IMG/VR virus record: IMGVR_UViG_3300020185_000312
Coordinates: 1-20,649 of that record
Origin: a virus
Length of the DNA stretch: 20,649 nt
Direction: 5' to 3' (one strand)
Below are positions 12,440-18,658 of this stretch, piece by piece. How positions within the stretch are numbered: the first letter of the stretch is position 1; each line of letters starts with the position of its first letter. Both the position numbers and the translations under genes were made by a program. The notes below the pieces were generated by a model, which made no database searches, was not told the DNA's origin, and saw only the letters and a program-made list of their open reading frames with translations.

Positions 12440-12523
12440 TTTAAATATAATTTAATTGTTAATAATAAATATTAAAAAAATTCATTTATTGACTTTAATT
12501 GATGTTTTTCTTATCTTGCATAA

Positions 12524-12853
12524 ATGGGTAGTCATATTTTGATAGAGAAGTGTGGAAACATTAGTTTGGAAATAACCTCTGTTCAAGTAACAGGAGAAAG
12601 TAGGCCACTAAGAGCACGCTGGACTCCTGAGCTTGCTCAAGATTTAGACGCTTTAGACTACTACACCAATAGTTATCAGCCAGAAGAGCCTGAAAATGTA
12701 TATAAAAAGATATTATTAACTGAAAAATATATACCTTGTAATTTTAAAAGTATCGATATCGAAGAAGAGCTTTCTAATATTTTAGCCACAGAAGTTGCAG
12801 CATCTATTAATTCAAATATATTCGGTAGTTTAAGTGATTTGGAAAATGAATGA
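12524..12853 (+). CDS. small ORF with two gp23 (major capsid)-like segments
   Basis: The 109-residue product contains two stretches that read like the C-terminal part of T4-type major capsid protein gp23: ISLEITSVQVTGESRPLRARWTPELAQDL around 13-41 and SIDIEEELSNILATEVAASIN around 76-96. In gp23 these are almost adjacent (the consensus is roughly K-A-x-Y/W-T-x-E-L-A-Q-D-L, then E-x-E-L-x-N-I-L-x-T-E-I). Here about 35 residues separate them, including ENVYKKILLTEKYIP (58-71). The N-terminus GSHILIEK repeats the HILIE of the DUF1566 proteins. A whole capsid protein would exceed 400 residues, so this is a mini-gene or a remnant. The frame is intact and the next ORF's ATG overlaps its stop, which argues for expression. 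TTATCTTG lies before the ATG as a possible promoter element. Confidence 0.7.
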   Translation: MGSHILIEKCGNISLEITSVQVTGESRPLRARWTPELAQDLDALDYYTNSYQPEEPENVYKKILLTEKYIPCNFKSIDIEEELSNILATEVAASINSNIFGSLSDLENE

Positions 12854-13169
12854 TTCTATAAAATTATATTTAGAAGAGTGGAATAATTTAGTTTATCCTA
12901 AAAAAGAAAACGTATACAAAAGAAAACTTCTTGTTGAAAAGGTTGAAAAACATCCTAGGATTACTTTCCCTTTTGTAAGGGATGTGGCAGCAAATTTAGT
13001 AAGCGATTCACTTGTTACTGTTCAACCTCTTGAAGCACCAACGGGTATATTGTTTTATATGGACTATAATAGTAATTCAAATAAAAGAATGCTATTAATT
13101 GAAAGAAGAAAAAGAAGAAGAAGAAGAAGAAGAAGGCCAGAAAATGAAGGAAAAAAAATTTATAGATAG
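12846..13169 (+). CDS. small ORF with gp23 N-terminal-like segment and poly-Arg tail
   Basis: From the ATG overlapping the previous stop (ATGAATGA) the product is 107 residues. After ENVYKRKLLVEKVEK (21-35), nearly the same motif as in the preceding ORF, comes FPFVRDVAANLVSDSLVTVQ and then PLEAPTGILFYMDY (41-74). This matches the gp23 core signature (x-V-R-R-x-x-x-x-L-V-A-x-x-x-V-Q-P-M-x-x-P-T-G-x-x-F). A further KRMLLIE (80-86) follows and then the frame runs through a GAA/AGA triplet tract as R-R-K and eight further arginines before stopping. In the frame used by the next ORF the same tract reads E-rich. The poly-Arg end therefore looks like the result of a one-base slip in the tract; before it, this ORF and the next may have been one gene. 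Confidence 0.62.
   Translation: MNDSIKLYLEEWNNLVYPKKENVYKRKLLVEKVEKHPRITFPFVRDVAANLVSDSLVTVQPLEAPTGILFYMDYNSNSNKRMLLIERRKRRRRRRRRPENEGKKIYR
13101..13135 (+). repeat. GAA microsatellite at the junction of two ORFs
   Basis: Seven perfect GAA units at 13114-13134, extended imperfectly upstream to 13101 (GAAAGAAGAAAAA). The tract encodes poly-Arg in one frame and poly-Glu in another. Changes in length not divisible by three would switch the upstream ORF between ending here and continuing into the sheath-like ORF. Confidence 0.8.
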
Positions 13170-13386
13170 CTGGATTAAGACATACAAAAGAACTTTATTA
13201 ATTGAAAAGTATGTTGAACATAATGTTCGAGTTTTAGAAACTGATTTCACTGTTTTAGGTTATGACTTAATCACATCTGATTCAACTATAATCGGAATTA
13301 GCTCTAGAGCAGTCGGCGGTCCAATTAATTATCCTACACAAATAAGAAGCTCAGAAGAATTTGGAGAAATTTTTGGTAATGTGTAA
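13144..13386 (+). CDS. small ORF with tail-sheath-like N-terminal segment
   Basis: From ATG 13144 the product is 80 residues; a longer version from TTG 13099 would add a Glu-rich leader read from the GAA tract. TYKRTLLIEKYVEHN at 13-27 repeats the motif of the two preceding ORFs. The remainder, with S53-S-R-A-V-G-G-P-I-N-Y-P-T-Q-I and S69-S-E-E-F-G-E-I-F-G, closely follows the N-terminal pattern of contractile tail sheath proteins (V-G-x-A-x-x-G-P-V-N-x-P-x-x-I-x-S-x-x-x-F-x-x-x-F-G). Sheath proteins are several hundred residues long, so only a fragment is present. The frame overlaps the end of the poly-Arg ORF. It may be a decoy or interaction peptide, or a fragment left by recombination. 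Confidence 0.65.
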   Translation: MKEKKFIDSWIKTYKRTLLIEKYVEHNVRVLETDFTVLGYDLITSDSTIIGISSRAVGGPINYPTQIRSSEEFGEIFGNV

Positions 13387-13436
13387 TATATTTCAATAAT
13401 TTACGTTTATATAAAACAACAATTAAACATTATATT

Positions 13437-13784
13437 ATGAGTTTAACACAAAAGGAGAAAGACGAAATTTACGAAAAAGTTGAAAACATGACACCTAAAC
13501 AAAGAAGCGATAGAATGAATAGGTTGGTAAATGAATCTATAGTTAAGAGTGTCTTTGTACATGTTGTTTTGTTGTTATATATAATTGTATCCTTGTACAT
13601 AAAACAAAACTATGAAATTAATAGCCTTATATATACAGCTTTAATTGGGGTAGGCATTTTTTGGACTTACGGTTGTATGTTGACGTTTCAAGCATATTTG
13701 TTTTTTAAGAGCGCAAAAAATTTATCTAATTCATTTGGTTCAAGCATAAAAGATGGCATTGATTTTTTAGATTCAAATGAATAA
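13437..13784 (+). CDS. small membrane protein with amphipathic N-terminus
   Basis: The 115-residue protein starts with a charged helix (TQKEKDEIYEKVENMTPKQRSDRMNRLV, residues 4-31), then two transmembrane helices at about 38-55 (KSVFVHVVLLLYIIVSLYI) and 64-90 (SLIYTALIGVGIFWTYGCMLTFQAYLFF), ending in a polar tail. No family is recognised. It is followed by a strong bidirectional terminator (13801-13836), so it ends the plus-strand block that includes the capsid/sheath-like ORFs. Roles such as superinfection exclusion or lysis control are common for such phage proteins but nothing in the sequence points to one. Confidence 0.7.
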   Translation: MSLTQKEKDEIYEKVENMTPKQRSDRMNRLVNESIVKSVFVHVVLLLYIIVSLYIKQNYEINSLIYTALIGVGIFWTYGCMLTFQAYLFFKSAKNLSNSFGSSIKDGIDFLDSNE

Positions 13785-13800
13785 TTTGATTTAAAAACAC

Positions 13801-13836
13801 AAAAAAAGCGACTCTAATAATTAGGTCGCTTTTTTT
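13801..13836. terminator. bidirectional terminator between convergent genes
   Basis: AAAAAAAGCGAC (13801-13812) pairs with GTCGCTTTTTTT (13825-13836); the 12-base interior contains CTAA and TTAG that extend the pairing. The A-run and T-run serve both strands, ending the gene at 13437-13784 and the minus-strand gene ending at 13853. Confidence 0.9.
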
Positions 13837-13852
13837 TATTTATTTAACTATT

Positions 13853-14713
13853 TTATCCTATTTTTTCTATTTCAGAAATGATTTTATTTGCTTGAATTTG
13901 TAATTCTTTTATTTTTTCATTTCTTGAAGCTTCTTCTTTGAAAATTCTTCTAATTTCACTTTCACTAATAGGTTCATGATTTTCTGTAAACTTACCACTT
14001 ACACCAGCCATTTTTCTGTCTTTATATGCTGCTGCCAATGTAGGCTTTCCTTTTAGTTCTACAATTCTAATATCTTGCTTGCTAACATCTAATCCATCCC
14101 ATTTATTTTTAGGAGTTAATACATTATCAACAAAAGATTGAACTCTTGATTTTAAATCAGCCTTTTCTTCATCAGTCAACTCTCTTACAACTTGACCAGT
14201 GGTTAATTTGTCTAGACCTTTCCATTCTATCATTTCACCTTTATCTATTGCAGTTTCAACAGCTTTCTTAGCAAGAGATATAGCTTCCTCTCCTTTCTTT
14301 GGGTCTTTTTTAAACATGCTCATTAAACCTTCTTCAACACCTTCGTTTTCTTCAATGCCTTCATTTTCTTCAACGCCTTCATTTTCTTCAATGCCTTCGT
14401 TTTCTTCAACGCCTTCATTTTCTTCAATGCCTTCGTTTTCAGCCTTTAATTCAGCTTTATCCTCATCAGACATTGCTTTTGCAGCATCTTCTAATTCTTT
14501 CATTGCATCAGCCATCTCTTTAGCTTCTGGTGTTTCTGGCATTTCTTCCGCAACTTCAGCAGCCGCTTCTATATCCACTTCTTCTTCCATGCTATAATTT
14601 TCCTTCAATGCTTCTTGAATTGTTGCTTTTTTAGATTTTAAAGATTGTATTTTTAAAAATCTATATGCCTCTTCTTTTATTATTTGATTAAGCTCTTTTT
14701 TTGAAATTTTCAT
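13853..14713 (-). CDS. acidic repeat protein with IxE tag (scaffold- or internal-protein-like)
   Basis: The 286-residue protein starts MKISKKELNQIIKEEA and has a second conserved block KKATIQEALKEN at 28-39; both contain (I/L)-x-E followed by A or E. The neighbouring gene at 15516 shares MKISK-x-EL-x-x-x-I and ATIQE-S. Then comes an Ala/Glu/Met-rich helical region (EAAAEVAEEMPETPEAKEMADAM), six copies of ENEG(I/V)E at 92-127, a globular region from about 130 to 240 with GLMSMFKKDPKKGEEA and LTDEEKADLKSRVQSFVDNV, and a C-terminal IFKEEASRNEKIKELQIQANKIISEIEKIG coiled-coil-like helix with another KEE-A. High acidity and tags recall T4 core/internal proteins. It is 2 bases downstream of the 15516 gene, so co-transcribed. 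The exact function is unknown. Confidence 0.75.
   Translation of the reverse strand: MKISKKELNQIIKEEAYRFLKIQSLKSKKATIQEALKENYSMEEEVDIEAAAEVAEEMPETPEAKEMADAMKELEDAAKAMSDEDKAELKAENEGIEENEGVEENEGIEENEGVEENEGIEENEGVEEGLMSMFKKDPKKGEEAISLAKKAVETAIDKGEMIEWKGLDKLTTGQVVRELTDEEKADLKSRVQSFVDNVLTPKNKWDGLDVSKQDIRIVELKGKPTLAAAYKDRKMAGVSGKFTENHEPISESEIRRIFKEEASRNEKIKELQIQANKIISEIEKIG
14333..14440 (-). repeat. six 18-bp tandem repeats coding ENEG(I/V)E
   Basis: Six in-frame copies of an 18-base unit alternate between I and V versions (so three 36-base pairs), within the acidic repeat protein. The alternation indicates growth by duplication of a two-unit block. Confidence 0.9.
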
Positions 14714-14715
14714 GA

Positions 14716-15516
14716 TTATTTATTTTGTAATATTTCTTTTATTTCCTCACTAACATTGCCACCATTAGACTCTATTGCTTCAGACAAAGTCTTTAACTGA
14801 CTAATTAATTGCTCTTTTTTAGTGTTGTCCTTATAAGACTTAACAGCTTTTTTAGCTTCTGATAAAATAAATGTTTTCAACTCTTTTTTAGTATAAGATT
14901 CTTTTAAATCTTTTTCTATATTACTTCCATCAATCTCTATCCCAGCAGCAATTCTATCTGTAGGCTCTTCAGCGTCTTCTTCAGGCATTCTTTCATGAAC
15001 TTCAGCTTTAGCTTGACCAGCAGTGTGAGAATTTCCTTTTTTCTCATCTCCAGCAGAAACATAAGTTTTAGCTTTTTCGTCTACTAATTTATCTTCAGAG
15101 TTCATTTCTAAATCTTCAACTCTTTCATCAAATGGTCCAGAAGCATCTGTTCCTTGAATATCTTTTTTAGATGTAAAATTAGCTTTAGCCTGTCCTTTAG
15201 TGTGTGTATCTGCACCTTTCTTTGCGCCAGCATCAACCTTTACAGCTACCGAAGCCTTTTTGTCAGAACCTTCAACATTATCTTTTGAGTTCATTTTTGG
15301 CATTTTTTCTACTTCGCCTTCTTTTTCTAATTTTTTAGAAGGGTCTTTATATACCAATGCCTTATCAGAGTCGCCTAGTTCATCATTTGAATTCATATCA
15401 ACATCGTATACGTTCATTGAATCTGTAACCGCTTCTGACTCTTGAATAGTAGCCCTTTTTATAGACTTTGCTTCATCTCTAATCATGTCTATAAGTTCTT
15501 GTTTGCTAATTTTCAT
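14716..15516 (-). CDS. tagged acidic/basic repeat protein, paralogous N-terminus
   Basis: The 266-residue protein starts MKISKQELIDMIRDEAKSIKRATIQES, paralogous over about 30 residues with the following gene. The middle is low-complexity and contains three related blocks beginning MNSNDELGDSDKALVY (about 41-56), MNSKDNVEGSDKKAS (about 75-89) and MNSEDKLVDEKAKTYV (about 139-154); the last two go on to D(A/E)KKG-x-x-HT-x-GQAKA. After D-x-A-A-G-I-E-I-D a C-terminal tag-like helix follows (YTKKELKTFILSEAKKAVKSYK). Nothing catalytic is visible. Repeats, tag and pairing with another acidic protein suggest a core or internal virion protein cut by the prohead protease. TATAAATA/TATTTATA lies at 15554-15561 upstream. 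Confidence 0.74.
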   Translation of the reverse strand: MKISKQELIDMIRDEAKSIKRATIQESEAVTDSMNVYDVDMNSNDELGDSDKALVYKDPSKKLEKEGEVEKMPKMNSKDNVEGSDKKASVAVKVDAGAKKGADTHTKGQAKANFTSKKDIQGTDASGPFDERVEDLEMNSEDKLVDEKAKTYVSAGDEKKGNSHTAGQAKAEVHERMPEEDAEEPTDRIAAGIEIDGSNIEKDLKESYTKKELKTFILSEAKKAVKSYKDNTKKEQLISQLKTLSEAIESNGGNVSEEIKEILQNK

Positions 15517-15602
15517 TTTTTTATTTTTAAAATTTCATTATTATTATAATAACTATAAATATATACAAAAAAGAAAAATTCGTTTTTTAAAAAGTATTTT
15601 TA

Positions 15603-15634
15603 TTTGTTTGAAAATAAAAAGATTATTATATTTG
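15603..15634 (+). promoter_or_regulatory. Bacteroidetes-type promoter of the three-gene operon
   Basis: TTTG at 15603-15606, a 20-base spacer, then TATATTTG at 15627-15634: a match to the -33 TTTG / -7 TAnnTTTG promoter of Bacteroidetes at usual spacing. Transcription would start near 15640, which decides for the ATG at 15652 over those further upstream. Confidence 0.65.
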
Positions 15635-15651
15635 TTATGATAAGATATAAT

Positions 15652-16209
15652 ATGAAAAATTTAGGACAATTTATAGGCCACTTTACTGTAAAGAACGATA
15701 ATAAAGAAAGTTTGTTTAAAGTTTACTTTTACGATAAAGGGATATCTTTTGGTGACAACTTTTTGAGAGGTATAATAGAAAATGAAGATACCTATAAAGA
15801 TTTCATGACTATAAATGAGAATTGGAAATCCAACAATAAAGATAGAGAAGTTGTTATGAAACAAATAATGGAAATGCTAGAAAAGCATCAAAATTATCTT
15901 TCTAATTTTTTTATGGATAACGAATTAGAAAATACAATAAAATCTAAAATTCTAAAAGATTCTAATGAATTGTTTTTTGAGCATTTAAAAAATGAAAACA
16001 TGTTATCCATTATAACTAGAAAAGAATTTGAAGCTAAAATAGTAGATGAAAAAATAGGGGAATACTATGTTGAAAATTTGAAAGACACAAAGTCAAACTC
16101 TGAATTTTATACATACATATCAAAATCTTCTGGATTATCATTTTATTTGATGGTAGTAGATAATAAGATAAAAATAGGATTTTCAGAAAAAGAAGTTAAA
16201 AGTCTTTAA
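15652..16209 (+). CDS. unknown protein, first gene of the PcfJ-like operon
   Basis: From the ATG at 15652 the product is 185 residues (MKNLGQFIGHFTVKND...). Earlier in-frame starts at 15604 and 15637 lie within or upstream of the promoter and were not used. The protein has a beta-rich N-terminal part (FKVYFYDKGISFGDNFL), a long helical middle (VVMKQIMEMLEKHQNYLSNFFMDNELENTIKSKI) and a C-terminal sheet-like region (SGLSFYLMVVDNKIKIGFSEKEV). No motif of a known enzyme is seen. The stop is 7 bases from the next ATG, so it is co-transcribed with the HNH-like and PcfJ-like genes, and may work with them. Confidence 0.72.
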   Translation: MKNLGQFIGHFTVKNDNKESLFKVYFYDKGISFGDNFLRGIIENEDTYKDFMTINENWKSNNKDREVVMKQIMEMLEKHQNYLSNFFMDNELENTIKSKILKDSNELFFEHLKNENMLSIITRKEFEAKIVDEKIGEYYVENLKDTKSNSEFYTYISKSSGLSFYLMVVDNKIKIGFSEKEVKSL

Positions 16210-16216
16210 GAAAAAA

Positions 16217-16723
16217 ATGAGTATTATAAAAGACGAAATAGATATTACTTTAGACGTATGTGAGCCAGACAAGTTGTACAGAAGCTTTGTTGGTGAAGAA
16301 TATTGGAATGACATGTTAAACTCTTCCATTAAAGAGTGTAATGGAGTTTGTCAAGGCTGTGGATACAACCCTCCAGATAAAAATTTTTTAGAAATACATA
16401 TTATATCAGGTAATGTATCTGACGTTGAAACATATTCATACACCATTTTATGCAAAACATGTCATACATTAAAGCATATTGATATAGCTTCTGAAAAAGG
16501 TTGGATAAAGCTTTGCAATTCTATTTATGACCAAAAAAGACTAATATCTATATGTCGTTCAGGTAAATCTAGATTGCTAGAAAAAATAAAGTCTGGTGAG
16601 ATTATGATTTTAAAAACTGAAGCCTCTCAATATTCAAAATCTTTATCTGAGGATGTTTTTAATAAGAAAAAGAAAATAAAAGTGATATTTGGCAGGAACT
16701 TTCCTCAAGATAGATTAAAATAA
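16217..16723 (+). CDS. HNH-like zinc protein
   Basis: The 168-residue product holds an HNH-type zinc pattern: C45-x2-C48 (VCQGCGY), an L-E-I-H61 in the position of the first catalytic histidine, then C79-x2-C82-H83 and H87 (LCKTCHTLKH). The usual D-H dyad is changed to I-H and the central Asn is not evident, so it may be a weakened or differently tuned nuclease, or a zinc-binding structural protein. The flanks are helical with no other domain. It is the middle gene of a promoter-led three-gene operon, followed 6 bases later by the PcfJ-like gene. A DNA-processing role beside the PcfJ-like protein is plausible. Confidence 0.65.
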   Translation: MSIIKDEIDITLDVCEPDKLYRSFVGEEYWNDMLNSSIKECNGVCQGCGYNPPDKNFLEIHIISGNVSDVETYSYTILCKTCHTLKHIDIASEKGWIKLCNSIYDQKRLISICRSGKSRLLEKIKSGEIMILKTEASQYSKSLSEDVFNKKKKIKVIFGRNFPQDRLK

Positions 16724-16729
16724 AATATA

Positions 16730-18658
16730 ATGAAATATAAAAATTTAAAACAACAATTTAGTTTTCATCACAAAGAAGAAGATGGTGATATATATTTCTG
16801 TTCCTGTGGGAAAAAGATAAATAAAGAAAATAACAAGGCAAACCCAGAGGAGATAACCATGTCTATAGACAATAGTCAATATGATGTAGATATAATGTCT
16901 AGATTTGACGATGTTGTTAATGTCATTTGTCCAAAGTGTGGCAAAGACTATTCTAAGCAAAAAAATTTACAACTTTTAATTGATTCTAATAAATACTTCT
17001 TTAGTAAATTTGAATTTTTTACAAAAGGAGATTTGATTATTCTTAGAAAGGTAAAAGTAAAATCATGTTGCACAAAAAAATCAAGATACATAAGATTTAA
17101 AGATGTTGATTCTTATATATCTGTAAACAAAAAAAGTAAAAAATTATTTTTTAATAGTTATAACGATAATAAAGAAATAGAAATAGGACTTGATATTCTT
17201 GTTGGTGTTTTGAAATCTTTTTATATAGACTCGGATGAAATAAACGTTACAGATAATTTAATATCTATACATAGATTTTTGAGCGAAATAGCCAGTATTG
17301 TTGTTGATTCTAAAAATATGGACATTGTTGAAGGTTTGATGAATCAAATGATTGGCAAGCCTGGGGTTGATGTATTGTATAAAGTTAATTGTATATTTTT
17401 TGGAATTATATGTTACTCAAATCTCTCGACTATTGCACTAACAAAAGGAACGGTGTTTCTATTCGATATGATGAATAATTGTAATATGCCAAACGTTTCT
17501 ACACTTTCTGATAAAGGTGTTACTTCGCCTTTGAAAATATTTAATTTTTTAGTATCACTAGAAAATGAAAAGGCTCAAAAAGAAATAGAGTCAGAAAAGG
17601 AACAAGAATCGGAATTTGTATATAAATCCAAAGACAATAAACTTCATAATTTAAAATTCGATTTAAAAAGATGGGGATTTGGTGAGTCTAAAAAAAGTGC
17701 TCTTGTTAAAGATGGAGGTAAATTAAATGTAAGGGAAGATTTAAAAATCAAGTCTGTTTCAAAATTTATATTTAATAAAATAGACAAATTTAATGATTAC
17801 AAAAGGCTAATTAGGTTTACTAAATTTTTATCATATGAAGAATTAGTTTCTCTAGTAATGAATTATGATATTCAATTTATTGTCAACCTTTTTGATTTAG
17901 TTGAATTTAGAGAAGATATAAACACAAACAGTCTTAAGCAGATTATTCCTTTAATATTAGATTGGATTGAAAATGGAAGAACTGCTTACAGATTTTCTTC
18001 AATTCATTCAGATAAGTTGGATTATAAAAATGGAGGTATTGAATTAAAAGAAGGTGTTAAAGTTAATTATGCAGCAGTATCTAGTTTTAGCTTTTATGAA
18101 TATGATGATTGTGTAAGAATGATAAATGCATTAGAGTGGGATAGAAATAAAGAATTCAATAAAATAAAAAAAGTAAAAGATTTAAAAGAATATCATGATA
18201 AATTAGTTGAGCACTTTAATCTACTAAGTGATAAAGCTAAAAATGAAAGATTTGTTGAGTTTGCAAAAAAGTTTAAATATCTAGAAGACTATATTGGAGA
18301 CTATAAGTTAACTCTTTTGTCTCAACCAAAATTAGTTTTAGATGCTGCAAGAGACATGAAGAACTGTGCAGGCTCATATGTAACAAGAATAAGTAGAGGT
18401 CAATATTTGCTATTGTTGGCAAATGACAAATCTAAAGAAAGGAATTCTGATGAAAAGTCTAGATTTATGCTAGGTCTTAACGTGTCAAATGAAGGGCTTA
18501 TATTTGAACAATTTAAAGGTGATTGCAACTTCCCAGCCTCTAACAGACAAAGAGAGATGATGAAGTTATATTTAGAAGACAAAGATATATCTTATAAAGA
18601 TGTAGGAGATTTGAGAATAACTAGAAGTGAGGGTGAAAAGCCTGAATTATTTTTATGA
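16730..18658 (+). CDS. PcfJ-like protein with N-terminal zinc ribbon
   Basis: The 642-residue protein has an N-terminal zinc ribbon-like region (YFCSCGK at 22-28 and VICPKCGKDY at about 64-73, two C-x(1-2)-C pairs) and a C-terminal region matching PcfJ-like proteins: L-V-x-x-A-x-x-M-K-N-C-A-G-S-Y at about 535-550 with R-x-x-R-G-Q-Y-L-L-L, then I-F-E-Q-F-K-G-D-C-N at 591-600 and a closing helix. PcfJ proteins were named from enterococcal conjugative plasmids and are now common in plasmids and phages of many phyla; their activity is not known to me. The middle 400 residues are Lys/Asn-rich helical sequence. It ends the operon; its stop overlaps that of the convergent LamG gene by 6 bases. Domain limits are by eye. 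Confidence 0.8.
   Translation: MKYKNLKQQFSFHHKEEDGDIYFCSCGKKINKENNKANPEEITMSIDNSQYDVDIMSRFDDVVNVICPKCGKDYSKQKNLQLLIDSNKYFFSKFEFFTKGDLIILRKVKVKSCCTKKSRYIRFKDVDSYISVNKKSKKLFFNSYNDNKEIEIGLDILVGVLKSFYIDSDEINVTDNLISIHRFLSEIASIVVDSKNMDIVEGLMNQMIGKPGVDVLYKVNCIFFGIICYSNLSTIALTKGTVFLFDMMNNCNMPNVSTLSDKGVTSPLKIFNFLVSLENEKAQKEIESEKEQESEFVYKSKDNKLHNLKFDLKRWGFGESKKSALVKDGGKLNVREDLKIKSVSKFIFNKIDKFNDYKRLIRFTKFLSYEELVSLVMNYDIQFIVNLFDLVEFREDINTNSLKQIIPLILDWIENGRTAYRFSSIHSDKLDYKNGGIELKEGVKVNYAAVSSFSFYEYDDCVRMINALEWDRNKEFNKIKKVKDLKEYHDKLVEHFNLLSDKAKNERFVEFAKKFKYLEDYIGDYKLTLLSQPKLVLDAARDMKNCAGSYVTRISRGQYLLLLANDKSKERNSDEKSRFMLGLNVSNEGLIFEQFKGDCNFPASNRQREMMKLYLEDKDISYKDVGDLRITRSEGEKPELFL

Noticed and set aside
14199-14597. 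Plus-strand Ser/Phe/Pro-rich repeat protein
   Set aside because: It is the antisense reading of the ENEG(I/V)E repeats; the minus-strand protein has a sensible start, tag and composition.
15604-15651. Earlier TTG/ATG starts for the first gene of the PcfJ-like operon
   Set aside because: They lie inside the promoter or at the expected transcription start.
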